A stretch of 64,000 nt of DNA from Pediococcus claussenii ATCC BAA-344 (GTDB lineage: Bacteria > Bacillota > Bacilli > Lactobacillales > Lactobacillaceae): NCBI RefSeq assembly GCF_000237995.1, contig NC_016605.1, positions 1,674,001-1,738,000 of the forward strand. Direction: 5' to 3'. Positions 42,984 through 52,239 of this stretch are shown here, piece after piece. The notes below the pieces were generated by a model. It made no database searches. It worked only from the letters and a program-made list of their open reading frames with translations, and was not told the origin of the DNA. Made by a program: the position numbers and the translations under genes. Position 1 is the stretch's first letter, and every line of letters begins with the position of its first letter.

Positions 42984-45686
42984 TTATTCTTGATAAGATT
43001 GAATCTGTTTAAAATGTCCTGGATGAAAAAACTTATCAATTTCAGTCACTACCAAAATAATAACTCCAGCAATCATAGGTAGCCACCATAGATACCAAGT
43101 CATACCTGCTGTACTAAATATTCCCTGCATAAACGGCAAATACGTTAACCCTAGCTGTAACAGTATTAGTAATCCTACTATCCAAAAAGCGTGCCAGTTA
43201 CGCAAAACATCTTTAGATAATGCTGGTTTTGGCGTTCTAATATTGAATAGATAAAAGATTTTACCGAATACGATTACATTAACAGTAACGGTACTTGCAA
43301 TCCGTTCAGAAACTCCTTGTCCACTTAACCAGTCAAATCCAACTAATCCAAGACCTGCAATTAAAACAGAGACATATACAATTTGCCATACATCTGAACG
43401 GCTTAAAAATGCTCGCCCATTTTGACGCGGTGGTCGTTTCATGATGCCTTCTTCTGCCGGTTCAAATAAAAATGCAAATTGAATTGTTATCGCAGATACC
43501 ATATTAATCCACAACAATTGCGTTGGAACCAACGGTAAATCCTGTTGAGCTACAATGGAAAGTAATACAATCAGACCTTCAGCAAAACTGGTTGGTAATA
43601 AGAATCGAATCGTTTTCTTAATATTATCGTAGACTCGTCGTCCCTCTTTAATAGCTTTAGTTAAAGTTGCAAAGTTATCATCTGCAAGCACCATATCTGC
43701 TGATTCCTTCGCTACATCGGTTCCCTTTATTCCCATAGCAATTCCAATATCAGCTCGCTTTAAAGCCGGTGCATCATTTACCCCATCACCCGTCATTGCT
43801 GTTATTAGGCCATTTTCCTGATACGCTTTCACAATCCGTAACTTATTTGCTGGAGTTGTTCTAGCGAAAACATTATAGTCCTGAATAACATTTTTTAATT
43901 CTTCGTCTGACATTTCGTCGATTTCGGCACCTGTAATAGCTTTGATCTTGTCATCCAATCCTAACTTTTCAGCTATTGCAGTGGCTGTTTCTGGGTGATC
44001 TCCGGTAATCATTTTGACTTTAATACCAGCTTCACGCATTTCTTTCAATGCAGTAATCGTCTCTTCACGCGGTGGATCAATTAATCCCGCAATTCCCAAG
44101 AACTGCATTCCATATTCTAAATCCTGATGAGTAATAGTCTCTTTATCTGGCGCATACTTATATGCTAAAGCAACAACCCGACGCCCTTGACGAGCGAATT
44201 TAGAAACTTTTGCCATCCAAAAATCACGGTCAAAATCGGTATTTTCGCCCACCATTTCAAAAACTTTATCGGGGGAACCTTTTAACCAAATCATTCTCTG
44301 CTTTTGATCATCTTCCCCTAGCTCCGCAATATAACGATAGTCCGAATCAAAGGGAATCTTATCTATTTCACTCCAAACCGGAACCTGTTGATGAAATACC
44401 TTTTGTGCCAAGGTCAAAAATGCTCCATCAGTTGGCTCACCATTGATAATCCATTGATCGTCTTCCTGAGTCAGAATTGTATCATTAGCTTCATGACCGG
44501 CTATTATCAGACGTTGCAAATCAGCATCATCTGCAATATCAATTATTTGACCATGCTTTGAAATCTCACCAATTGGACTATATCCGGTACCTGAAACCTG
44601 ATACGTTCCGTTCTTAGTTACAATTTCTTCAATGGTCATTTCATTTTTAGTTAGCGTTCCCGTTTTATCAGTTGCAATAACATTTACTGCCCCAAGCGTT
44701 TCAGCAGATGGCAGTCGTTTAATAATCGCGTTTTCTTTGGTCATTTTATTAACGCCCATAGCAAGAACAACAGAGGTACTTGCTGGTAATCCCTCTGGCA
44801 ACGACCCCACGATCATGGTAATAATAGCGATTACTAAGACTGGAATTGAGTAAATATGCGTTAAAAAACCGAAAATTCCAACGAGTAATGCAACTACAAT
44901 AATTCCATATGAAATATATTTTCCAAGTCCGTTAATTTCTCTCATTAACGGGGTAGTCTTGGACTCAACTTCCTCCACGCTGCTACTAATTTGGCCCAAC
45001 TCTGTATCTTGACCAGTTGCTACAACAATACCTAGTCCACTACCATTTGTAACGGACGTGGATGCAAAAGCCATATTGCTTTGATCACCCAGTGGAACCT
45101 TACCTATCAGTGCATCTTCACTTTTTAAAACCGAGTCAGCTTCACCAGTTAAAATAGACTCTTGAATACGCAGGTTATCAGCGTCAATGATCCTTAAATC
45201 TGCTGGAATATTATCACCAGCCTCTAAAAATACCAAATCACCAGTAACTAATTCTTCTGCTGTAATATCCGTTCGTTGCCCACTACGAATGACCGTTGCC
45301 TCAATTTGAAGCATCGCCTTAATTTGTTCAATTGCATTAGATGCCTTAACCTCTTGAAAATACCCAATGAAGGCATTAATGATTACCACCATTCCGATTA
45401 CAATAGAATCTGAATATTCATGTAAAGCAAAAGTTGCAATTGCGGCCAAAATCAAAATATACGTAATACTGTTATTGAATTGGCTTAAAAAGCGCATTAA
45501 ATTGCTTTGTTTCTTTTGAATCAAGGCATTAGGACCGTTTATCTCAAGGCGTTTCTTAGCTTCTTTTACGGTTAGTCCATCAGCAGCGTTTGTTTCAAAG
45601 TTTTGAATTATTTCCTGTTTTCCTATTGTATAAAATTTATCGTTGCGCGGGTGCGCTCCATAGTCATCAGATGTGGATTTTGTCAT
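42984..45686 (-). CDS. P-type cation-transporting ATPase
   Basis: This 900-residue P2-type pump has the actuator motif TGEADS (about 180), the phosphorylation site DKTGTLT (about 333), the hinge MTGDGVNDAPALK (about 610) and a cation N-terminal domain. Helix 4 reads GSLPEGLPAS. Helix 6 reads LLWINMVSAITIQFAFLFEPAEEG rather than the NLVTDG of classical Ca2+ pumps. That pattern resembles the CtpF-like branch, so the ion is uncertain (Ca2+, Na+ or another cation). GGAG precedes the ATG. The promoter lies in the divergent region with the SDR gene: TTGACA (45750-45745) and TATGCT (45726-45721) on the minus strand. Confidence 0.88.
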   Translation of the reverse strand: MTKSTSDDYGAHPRNDKFYTIGKQEIIQNFETNAADGLTVKEAKKRLEINGPNALIQKKQSNLMRFLSQFNNSITYILILAAIATFALHEYSDSIVIGMVVIINAFIGYFQEVKASNAIEQIKAMLQIEATVIRSGQRTDITAEELVTGDLVFLEAGDNIPADLRIIDADNLRIQESILTGEADSVLKSEDALIGKVPLGDQSNMAFASTSVTNGSGLGIVVATGQDTELGQISSSVEEVESKTTPLMREINGLGKYISYGIIVVALLVGIFGFLTHIYSIPVLVIAIITMIVGSLPEGLPASTSVVLAMGVNKMTKENAIIKRLPSAETLGAVNVIATDKTGTLTKNEMTIEEIVTKNGTYQVSGTGYSPIGEISKHGQIIDIADDADLQRLIIAGHEANDTILTQEDDQWIINGEPTDGAFLTLAQKVFHQQVPVWSEIDKIPFDSDYRYIAELGEDDQKQRMIWLKGSPDKVFEMVGENTDFDRDFWMAKVSKFARQGRRVVALAYKYAPDKETITHQDLEYGMQFLGIAGLIDPPREETITALKEMREAGIKVKMITGDHPETATAIAEKLGLDDKIKAITGAEIDEMSDEELKNVIQDYNVFARTTPANKLRIVKAYQENGLITAMTGDGVNDAPALKRADIGIAMGIKGTDVAKESADMVLADDNFATLTKAIKEGRRVYDNIKKTIRFLLPTSFAEGLIVLLSIVAQQDLPLVPTQLLWINMVSAITIQFAFLFEPAEEGIMKRPPRQNGRAFLSRSDVWQIVYVSVLIAGLGLVGFDWLSGQGVSERIASTVTVNVIVFGKIFYLFNIRTPKPALSKDVLRNWHAFWIVGLLILLQLGLTYLPFMQGIFSTAGMTWYLWWLPMIAGVIILVVTEIDKFFHPGHFKQIQSYQE

Positions 45687-45749
45687 TTATAATCTGTTCT
45701 CCTTATTGTTTGATATAACAAGCATATCGAAAATCACTTTATTATGTCA

Positions 45750-45776
45750 ATATTCTTATCATTTATATAAGAATAT
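45750..45776. promoter_or_regulatory. 10-7-10 inverted repeat in the divergent promoter region
   Basis: ATATTCTTAT (45750-45759) and ATAAGAATAT (45767-45776) are perfect inverted arms. They lie just upstream of the -35 of the P-type ATPase gene and about 80 bases before the SDR gene. This is a candidate regulator-binding site. Confidence 0.55.
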
Positions 45777-45826
45777 ATTAGGACTATTATTTTTTGTGAA
45801 ATGGGTTTATACTTCAAATTATAAAA

Positions 45827-45839
45827 TGACCGTCAGTCA
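45827..45839 (+). promoter_or_regulatory. TGAC/GTCA operator-like motif before the SDR gene
   Basis: TGACCGTCAGTCA directly follows a TATAAA element and precedes the ribosome site. The TGAC-n-GTCA core is a common TetR-family site, and a TetR gene lies downstream in the same operon. Confidence 0.5.
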
Positions 45840-45858
45840 ATTAATGGAGGAACTAAGT

Positions 45859-46680
45859 ATGACAAATAAAGTAATCTTAATTACTGGTGCATCATCCGGA
45901 ATTGGTCATGACACTGCTAAAGCATTGGCCGAACAAGGTCACATTGTTTATGGTGCAGCTCGCCGCATCGAAAAAATGGACGACTTAAAACCATTAGGTG
46001 TTCATCCGGTAAAGTTAGATGTAACAGATCCAAATAACACCAAATCAGTTGTTAATCAAATTCTAGCAAACGAAGGACATATCGATGTATTAGTTAATAA
46101 CGCCGGATATGGGTCATATGGTGCAGTAGAGGATGTGCCCCTTGATGAAGCACGCCACCAAATAGAGGTTAACCTTTTGGGCGTTGCTGATATGATTAAG
46201 TTAGTTACACCAAGTATGCGTGAACGGCATTCTGGAACAATCATTAATATTTCTTCAATGGCCGGTAAAGTTTGGACTCCCTTTGGCGCTTGGTACCATG
46301 CAACTAAATTTGCAATCGAAGGTTTTTCAAATGCGCTTCGACTCGAACTTGAACCAATGGGAATTAATGTCGTTATAATTGAACCTGGTGCAATTCGTAC
46401 TCCCTGGGGTACTATTGCTGCTGACAATCTCGAAAAAGTTTCTGGAAACGGTGCTTATGCAAAAGCCGCACATAAAACTGCCAAGAACATGCGAAAAATG
46501 TACCAATCATCCAAAATGATATCGGATCCATCAGTAATTACCAAAACTATTGTTCGTGCAATTAACGCAACACGCCCCCGAACACACTATTTGATTGGCT
46601 TTGGCGCTAAACCAGCGGTTCTTGCAAGTCGAATTGTTAGCAATCGAACTTTCGATAAAATTATTAAACGTTTTATGTAG
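45859..46680 (+). CDS. classical short-chain dehydrogenase/reductase
   Basis: This is a 273-residue NAD(P)-dependent oxidoreductase. The cofactor motif TGASSGIG is at 9-16, NNAG near 82-85, the catalytic Ser in NISSMAG (about 132-138) and YHATK (about 148-152). The C-terminus resembles 17-beta-hydroxysteroid-dehydrogenase-like SDRs that take large hydrophobic substrates. The ATG at 45859 is preceded by GGAGG; a longer frame runs through the divergent promoter. It is co-transcribed with the TetR gene 14 bases downstream and is probably repressed by it. The substrate is unknown. Confidence 0.88.
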   Translation: MTNKVILITGASSGIGHDTAKALAEQGHIVYGAARRIEKMDDLKPLGVHPVKLDVTDPNNTKSVVNQILANEGHIDVLVNNAGYGSYGAVEDVPLDEARHQIEVNLLGVADMIKLVTPSMRERHSGTIINISSMAGKVWTPFGAWYHATKFAIEGFSNALRLELEPMGINVVIIEPGAIRTPWGTIAADNLEKVSGNGAYAKAAHKTAKNMRKMYQSSKMISDPSVITKTIVRAINATRPRTHYLIGFGAKPAVLASRIVSNRTFDKIIKRFM

Positions 46681-46694
46681 GATTGGAGTAATAG

Positions 46695-47351
46695 ATGCGA
46701 ACCGAAAATTCATCAGAGGTTATCACAAAAAAGAAGCAACAAATTATTGATGCAACTAAAGTTTTGTTCAGAGATAAAGACTTCGACGAAATCACTATGT
46801 CTGCAATAGCGAGTGCAACACATGTTGCTAAGGGGACCATTTTTAATTACTTTAAAACCAAGGAATCAATTTTTTTGACCATTTTAATGGAAGAATACCA
46901 AAGATTCATTGATTTATTTGCACAAAAATTGGAACACGAAACTATAAAAAACAAATCCACACTAAAAAAATTAATCTTGGAAACAACCGCTTCGATATGG
47001 GACGATCCCAATCTTTATTTATTTCGACTCGATGCTAGTTTAGCTATGCTGGAACAGACTAGTGATGTGGAATTAGTTGCTAAAGTGAAGTCTCATATGT
47101 ATGAAACAACCCAAAAGTTAGATGCCTATATTCATAACTATGTGGAAAATGCTGAAAACATTTCAATTGTTTCGATAATGTTTACCGTAAATGCACTTTT
47201 AATTGGTTACTCTAATCTTGTTTCTTCTCAAAAAATGCAAAATCTTCTACAAAAATATGAATTAAATGATTATCAATTAAATGCAAAAGCAGAAACTTTA
47301 GCTTCATTGGATTTTTTCTTAAATGGATATTTAAAAACGAGCTCCAAATGA
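46695..47351 (+). CDS. TetR-family repressor in an SDR operon
   Basis: This is a 218-residue protein with a TetR DNA-binding domain (about 15-60; recognition part HVAKGTIFNYFKTKESIF) and a helical C-terminal ligand domain that I cannot assign. It is the second gene of the SDR operon, a layout that usually gives negative autoregulation. Candidate sites are the TGACCGTCAGTCA motif and the 10-7-10 inverted repeat upstream of the SDR gene. Its 3' end forms one arm of a bidirectional terminator. Confidence 0.88.
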   Translation: MRTENSSEVITKKKQQIIDATKVLFRDKDFDEITMSAIASATHVAKGTIFNYFKTKESIFLTILMEEYQRFIDLFAQKLEHETIKNKSTLKKLILETTASIWDDPNLYLFRLDASLAMLEQTSDVELVAKVKSHMYETTQKLDAYIHNYVENAENISIVSIMFTVNALLIGYSNLVSSQKMQNLLQKYELNDYQLNAKAETLASLDFFLNGYLKTSSK

Positions 47352-47379
47352 TTAAAAAACATCATTGGAGCTCGTTTTT
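47333..47379. terminator. bidirectional terminator between TetR and opuC
   Basis: A stem of about 18 pairs, with one mismatch, is centred on GAGCTCC. T5 follows on the plus strand and T5 on the minus strand. It serves both the TetR operon and the convergent opuC operon. Confidence 0.9.
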
Positions 47380-47398
47380 GTATTTTTAACTATTTATC

Positions 47399-48064
47399 CT
47401 ATGCCAATGACTTTTTCGATCGGGGATCAAATTTCTTTTCAAAAAAACTCAAAAACAGATCCGAAATAATGGCCATCAACGCTGTTGGAAGAGCACCCGC
47501 AAGAATAATTGCACCACCATTTGTCGCATTAGTCCCACGAATAATAATATCACCCAATCCTCCAGCACCAACGAATGAGCCAATAGCTGTAATACCAATT
47601 GCCAACACTAATGCATTTCGAATCCCAGCAATAATTACCGAGAGAGATAGCGGTATTTCAATAATCCGCAGCACCTGTAAACGGGTCATTCCCATTCCTT
47701 TTCCGGCATCCAGATAATCATTATTAACATTCAACATCCCAGTGTATGTGTTTTTAATTATTGGCAATAACGCGTACAGAAATACCGTAACAATTACAGT
47801 ATTAACACCTAATCCCAATCCGAGCATTAAAATTGATAACATAGCCAGCGACGGGACCGTTTGTATAACATTAGCAACACCAATTACCCAATTGCTTAAT
47901 TTTCGATACTTAGCAATTAAAATACCAACTGGAATCCCAACAATGGCAGCTAAAATTACGCCGTAAATTGAAATAAGAAAATGCCTGTCAAACTCTTGCA
48001 AAACATACATTCCATTGTGCGCAAAATAGTATATTAATTGTTGTACTATTCCTTCATTTTGCAT
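47399..48064 (-). CDS. opuCD: osmoprotectant ABC transporter permease OpuCD
   Basis: This is a 221-residue permease of the OpuB/OpuC (quaternary-amine) family with about six membrane segments and the EAA-like loop GMGMTRLQVLRIIEIPLSLSVIIAGIR (LDAGKGMGMTRLQVLR near 116-131). It is the last gene of the four-gene operon and overlaps the binding-protein stop by one base. It imports compatible solutes such as glycine betaine, carnitine or choline together with OpuCB and OpuCA. The sequence does not say which solute is preferred. Confidence 0.9.
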   Translation of the reverse strand: MQNEGIVQQLIYYFAHNGMYVLQEFDRHFLISIYGVILAAIVGIPVGILIAKYRKLSNWVIGVANVIQTVPSLAMLSILMLGLGLGVNTVIVTVFLYALLPIIKNTYTGMLNVNNDYLDAGKGMGMTRLQVLRIIEIPLSLSVIIAGIRNALVLAIGITAIGSFVGAGGLGDIIIRGTNATNGGAIILAGALPTALMAIISDLFLSFFEKKFDPRSKKSLA

Positions 48065-48990
48065 TAGTCATTTCCCCCTTCAAAATAGTGATGTGCCTTT
48101 AAAAATTCTTGAGCAACTACTGTAGGTTCCTTTAAATTATTATCAACTTCGTAATTTAAATGTTGCATGGTTTTTAAGGAAATCTTTCCGTCAAGACGAT
48201 GCAGAATTGGGCCTAGCTTAGGATACTTTTTCAAGGCTTCATCATTAACAACGGTACTTGCATCATATGGTGGGAAAAATTGACGATCATCCTTTAAAAG
48301 CTTCAGATTGTAACTTCCAATTCGTCCATCCGTTGAATATCCTAAAACAGCATCCATTTTGTCGCTTGCTAATGCGTTGTAAACTAAACCAATCTGCATG
48401 GGATAAATGTTTCCAAAACTAAAACCATACTTCTTTTTAAATCCATCATATCCATCACCACGTCTGTTTAACCAAACCTGGTCAATTCCCACCTTCATTT
48501 GGGGGGCAATCTTTTTTAAATCACTGACCGTATTCAAATCATGCTCTTTCGCATATTTTTGTGTGACCATAAACTGGTAAGTATCCGCAAATCCATAACT
48601 TGGGAAATAGGTCATGTGATATTTTTTCTTAAAATCATTTTTTACAATTCTATTGACTTCTTCAGGAGATTTTCCTTCAGCAGCCTTTAAGATAGTTTGG
48701 TAATCAGTCCCATTGTATCTAATTGCTGTAAGGTCAGCCTCACCTTTTTTCTGTGCCTGAAAACTAACCGTTCCTGATCCCAAATTATTGATGATTTCAG
48801 TATCATATTTTGAATAATGTTGAATCATTTGTTGAATCACTGATGCCATAATTTGTTGCTCAGTAGTATTTTGTGATGCAATTCGGATTGTATCCGACGA
48901 AGTACCTCCCAAGCCAGGGAATCCACATCCCGCAAGTAAAAATGTTAAAACTCCTAACGGTAAAATCAATTTAATGAATCTCTTCAGCAT
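48064..48990 (-). CDS. opuCC: osmoprotectant-binding lipoprotein OpuCC
   Basis: This is a 308-residue substrate-binding protein with a lipoprotein signal (lipobox LAGC, Cys22) for membrane anchoring. The OpuAC-like domain has the GYSTDGRIGSYNLKLLKDDRQFFPPYDAS segment characteristic of the family (here GYSTDGRIGSYN near 218-229 and PPYDAS near 242-247), with aromatic residues that would form the quaternary-ammonium cage. It lies between the two permease genes, as in the opuC operons of Bacillus and Listeria. Confidence 0.9.
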   Translation of the reverse strand: MLKRFIKLILPLGVLTFLLAGCGFPGLGGTSSDTIRIASQNTTEQQIMASVIQQMIQHYSKYDTEIINNLGSGTVSFQAQKKGEADLTAIRYNGTDYQTILKAAEGKSPEEVNRIVKNDFKKKYHMTYFPSYGFADTYQFMVTQKYAKEHDLNTVSDLKKIAPQMKVGIDQVWLNRRGDGYDGFKKKYGFSFGNIYPMQIGLVYNALASDKMDAVLGYSTDGRIGSYNLKLLKDDRQFFPPYDASTVVNDEALKKYPKLGPILHRLDGKISLKTMQHLNYEVDNNLKEPTVVAQEFLKAHHYFEGGND

Positions 48991-48994
48991 TGAT

Positions 48995-49627
48995 TCACAC
49001 CTCCTGATTTGTTCGAGGCGTAAATCTAACCTCTAATTTCCCTAGTAGAAAATCTACGATCAGCGCCAATATAATTACAGGAATAGATCCACCGAGAATT
49101 AAATCTGAGCGATACAAATTCAGGCCATTGAAAATCAAGTCTCCCAAACCTCCAGCACCAATGTAAGAAGCCAGTGTTGTCCATGCTATTACGTATGTTG
49201 CTGACAATCTGATTCCTGACATGATAACTGGAAATGCTAGTGGCAATTCGACTTGTATCATTCGTTGAAAACTATTCATCCCCATACCTTTTGCAGCATC
49301 AATAACAGCCGAATCAACGCTATTCAACCCTAAATACGTGTTACGCAAAATTGGTAATAATGAATAAATAAACAATGCGATTATTGCGGGGAAAGCTCCA
49401 ATACCAAATAGGGGAATCATCATCGCAAGTAATGCCATAGCGGGAATAGTTTGTAGCACACTCGCAACCCCAATTACTCCGTTGGCCAACTTGGGAGTTC
49501 TTGTTAAGAGCATTCCCAACGGAACGGCCACGATTACACCTAGTGCCAACGCAATTGCTGAGATGTAAATATGTTCCCATAACTTAGTTAGAATAGTTGT
49601 TCCGTACTGTGATAAAAAGTTGATCAT
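48995..49627 (-). CDS. opuCB: osmoprotectant ABC transporter permease OpuCB
   Basis: This is a 210-residue permease homologous to OpuCD, with about six hydrophobic segments and the EAA-like loop [26 protein letters not shown] ([12 protein letters not shown] near 112-123). Its ATG overlaps the ATPase stop by one base (TAATG), so translation is coupled. It forms a heterodimeric channel with OpuCD. Confidence 0.9.
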   Translation of the reverse strand: MINFLSQYGTTILTKLWEHIYISAIALALGVIVAVPLGMLLTRTPKLANGVIGVASVLQTIPAMALLAMMIPLFGIGAFPAIIALFIYSLLPILRNTYLGLNSVDSAVIDAAKGMGMNSFQRMIQVELPLAFPVIMSGIRLSATYVIAWTTLASYIGAGGLGDLIFNGLNLYRSDLILGGSIPVIILALIVDFLLGKLEVRFTPRTNQEV

Positions 49628-50814
49628 TACTGATCACCATCCTTTTTCGCAAGTACATCCGCCTTCTGATCAGAGTTATCTTCCTTGTTATCATCTTCTT
49701 CGCCCCAAAGTGCATCATAAACAATATCCACTAGAGTCGCTCGAGTAACAATTCCAGTTAACTTCCCATCATTATTTACAACGGGCACATTCCTAAATCC
49801 ACGCTTTAGTATTCGGTCAACTGTATCACGAATAATTGAATTTTCATTTACATAGAAAACTTTCTTATCCATAATATCAGCAACTTTTTTATCAGTTCGA
49901 TAATACTTATCAATTGCTTCGATGCTTACCACGCCCTCTAGTTTTTCATCAGCATCCGTTACTAACAATGTATCAACCCGACGATTATGCATAACTGTTA
50001 AGGCATCGCGAACAAGTCGCTCAGATTCTATCGAAACGGGCTTGATTGCAACTTGTCCAACTGTGGTTATACTTGGCTTGGCTTGTATCAATCGATCCTG
50101 TCCGATCAGATTAGCAACAAAATCATTAGCCGGACTTTTCAAAATATTATCTGGTGTATCAACTTGAATTTGTTTTCCTTCACTCATAACAACAATTCGA
50201 CTCGCCAATCGCAAAGCCTCATCCATATCATGAGTCACGAAAATGAACGTTTTATTCAAGCGTTCCTGCAAATCTTTCACCAAATCTTGTAGATCCTCAC
50301 GGGTGATAGGATCAAGTGCTCCAAAAGGTTCATCCATTAAGATAATATCCTGATCCGCAGCAAGTGCTCGCACAACACCAATACGCTGTTGTTGACCACC
50401 CGATAGTTCTGACGGGTAACGATCTAAAAAGTCTTCAGGCAAATCAACCAACTTAATCATTTCTTTAGCTCGTTCATTTCGCTTTTCCTTAGACCATTTA
50501 AGCAACTTAGGAACCATCGTAATGTTTTCTCGAATGGTTAAATGTGGCATCAATCCAATATTTTGAATAACATAACCAATTTTCCTTCTCAATTTAACTG
50601 GATCCATATCAGTGATATCTTGCCCATTAATTTTGATAGTTCCTTTGGTTTGTTTTAACATTCTATTGATCATCCGCATCGTGGTAGTTTTACCAGATCC
50701 AGATGTCCCAATAAAGCAAATAAACTCTCCTCGTTCAACGTTCAAGTTAAAATCATCAACTACAACTTTGTCTCCTGAATAGACCTTGGAAAGGTGGCTC
50801 ATCTCAAGTAGCAT
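49627..50814 (-). CDS. opuCA: osmoprotectant ABC transporter ATPase OpuCA with CBS domains
   Basis: This 395-residue ATPase has Walker [10 protein letters not shown] (35-43), signature LSGGQQQR, Walker [13 protein letters not shown] and a tandem pair of CBS domains at about 255-375. In related transporters the CBS pair senses ionic strength and gates activity. An acidic tail follows. It is the first gene of the operon. The promoter region shows TATACT about 75 bases upstream, and the leader folds into a hairpin. Confidence 0.93.
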   Translation of the reverse strand: MLLEMSHLSKVYSGDKVVVDDFNLNVERGEFICFIGTSGSGKTTTMRMINRMLKQTKGTIKINGQDITDMDPVKLRRKIGYVIQNIGLMPHLTIRENITMVPKLLKWSKEKRNERAKEMIKLVDLPEDFLDRYPSELSGGQQQRIGVVRALAADQDIILMDEPFGALDPITREDLQDLVKDLQERLNKTFIFVTHDMDEALRLASRIVVMSEGKQIQVDTPDNILKSPANDFVANLIGQDRLIQAKPSITTVGQVAIKPVSIESERLVRDALTVMHNRRVDTLLVTDADEKLEGVVSIEAIDKYYRTDKKVADIMDKKVFYVNENSIIRDTVDRILKRGFRNVPVVNNDGKLTGIVTRATLVDIVYDALWGEEDDNKEDNSDQKADVLAKKDGDQ

Positions 50815-50842
50815 ATTGTGAATACATCTCCTTACAAAATAA

Positions 50843-50875
50843 GGAAGCTCAACGTCTTTCTACGCCACAGCTTCC
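50843..50875 (-). promoter_or_regulatory. leader hairpin of the opuC operon
   Basis: On the minus strand GGAAGCT (50875-50869) pairs with AGCTTCC (50849-50843), followed by TTATTTTGT and then the AAGGAG ribosome site. It sits between the TATACT promoter (about 50895) and the start codon. It could be an attenuator or protect the message. Confidence 0.5.
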
Positions 50876-50967
50876 CCTAATCTTACTATTGAGTATAACA
50901 CTTCCAAGCATTTTTCAAAGAAATATGCATAATTTATCACTTATATAAGATCATTCATTACAAATAA

Positions 50968-50986
50968 ATAAGTAATGATTACTTAT
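50968..50986. promoter_or_regulatory. perfect 9-1-9 palindrome
   Basis: ATAAGTAATGATTACTTAT is perfectly symmetric around one base, a spacing used by Fur-family proteins (Fur, Zur, PerR). It lies about 30 bases after the SDR stop and about 150 bases upstream of opuCA. No metal-related gene is adjacent. Confidence 0.4.
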
Positions 50987-51018
50987 ACACAAGTTAGACA
51001 ATTTTATTTAAAGACGAT

Positions 51019-51780
51019 TTACCAACCAACAACTCCATGTGTATTAGTGAACGTTCCGTTGCTTCGATCATTATAGTCTGTCGCCAATTCGACCGTTCTT
51101 GCCACCCCAAATTCAATTGGTTTAGCTCCCATACTAGCTGCCTGTTCTGGTGTTGCTCCACCGAATTCCGTAGCAACCATTCCTGGATCAATTGCATTTA
51201 CTGTAATTGCTTGATCTTCGGCCCGCAATTCTTTTGCAAGCTGAACCGTATACATATTAGCTGCGGCTTTAGCGGATTGATATCCCACTGCAACTGCCCT
51301 GTAAACTTCTGAATTTGGATCCAATGCAGCCGTTTTAGAGCCCATCATACTAGAGATATTAATTATTTTAGCCCATTCACTCTTTTTAAGAAGTGGTAGC
51401 ATCCGCTGCGTCACATCGATTAGGCCAAAATAATTAAGTTCCATATCAGATCTCAAATCGTCAAAATTTAAATTTGACGCCAATTGGCGACCGCTAAAAA
51501 CAGCTCCCGCGTTATTGATCAAAATATTTAAGCGGCCGTATTTTTTCTCGATTTCTTTCTGCGCTTTACTTACTGATTTTGTATTAGTCACATCTAACTC
51601 AACATAATCTGCCTTAATATTTTGTTGAGTTAGCTTTTTTACTGCTTCCTTGCCCTTTTCAATATTGCGAGATCCAATAATCACAAGCTGACCACTTTGT
51701 CCCAATTCCTTTGCCGTTTCGAATCCCATTCCACGATTTGCTCCCGTAATTAACGTAATAATTTCATCTTTATCTACCAT
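51019..51780 (-). CDS. short-chain dehydrogenase/reductase controlled by MerR
   Basis: This is a 253-residue classical SDR. The cofactor motif TGANRGMG is at about 11-18, NNAG near 88-91, the catalytic Ser in NISSMMGS (about 141) and YQSAK (about 168-172) for Tyr-Lys. AGGAG precedes the ATG at 51780; the longer frame starts in the promoter. The gene is divergent from a MerR-family regulator across a classic 19-bp-spacer promoter, so it is probably induced by the MerR ligand. The substrate is unknown. Confidence 0.88.
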   Translation of the reverse strand: MVDKDEIITLITGANRGMGFETAKELGQSGQLVIIGSRNIEKGKEAVKKLTQQNIKADYVELDVTNTKSVSKAQKEIEKKYGRLNILINNAGAVFSGRQLASNLNFDDLRSDMELNYFGLIDVTQRMLPLLKKSEWAKIINISSMMGSKTAALDPNSEVYRAVAVGYQSAKAAANMYTVQLAKELRAEDQAITVNAIDPGMVATEFGGATPEQAASMGAKPIEFGVARTVELATDYNDRSNGTFTNTHGVVGW

Positions 51781-51809
51781 TGTTGTTATCTCCTTTTTGA
51801 TTATTGCAA

Positions 51810-51840
51810 ATTGTAGCATGCTAGTGTTACACTAGCGCAA
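51810..51840 (-). promoter_or_regulatory. MerR-type promoter with 19-bp spacer and palindrome
   Basis: The minus strand reads TTGCGC (51840-51835), 19 bases, TACAAT (51815-51810). The spacer holds most of the perfect palindrome GCTAGTGTTACACTAGC (51820-51836). Over-long spacers with a central dyad are the hallmark of MerR-activated promoters. Confidence 0.85.
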
Positions 51841-51861
51841 ATAAAATCAGGGAGAATTTTA

Positions 51862-52239
51862 ATGCATTCTATTAGCGAAGTTTCAAAACAATTTAACGTT
51901 ACGTACGACACCCTTCGTTACTACGAGGAAAAAGGCTTACTTTCTACTGTAAAGCGGGACTCACGTGGAAGGAGAATATACTCCGATTCCAATTTAGATG
52001 AACTTAACAGGATTATTCACATGCGCCAATTAGGTGCCACTGTGAATGAAATATTAGATTTAAAGCGGACCGATTTATCTAAAGAAGATCTTTACCACGT
52101 CTTAGATTTCTTAAACACTTTGAACAAAAGGCTAGAGAATCAAGCCAAAAACATTCATAAGCAAAAAGAATTTATTGAATCAAAGCGTGCCAAAATATTA
52201 AATGATATCAGAACCATTGACTCTAAAAATAAAGCTTAA
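51862..52239 (+). CDS. MerR-family transcriptional regulator
   Basis: This is a 125-residue regulator with an N-terminal winged helix (ISEVSKQFNVTYDTLRYYEEKGLL, residues 4-27, then RGRRIYSDSNLDEL) and a C-terminal coiled coil (about 78-115). There is no cysteine cluster, so a metal ligand is unlikely; it matches the short AdhR/TipAN-like type. GGGAG precedes the ATG. Binding to the palindrome at 51820-51836 should activate the divergent SDR gene by DNA distortion. Confidence 0.9.
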   Translation: MHSISEVSKQFNVTYDTLRYYEEKGLLSTVKRDSRGRRIYSDSNLDELNRIIHMRQLGATVNEILDLKRTDLSKEDLYHVLDFLNTLNKRLENQAKNIHKQKEFIESKRAKILNDIRTIDSKNKA

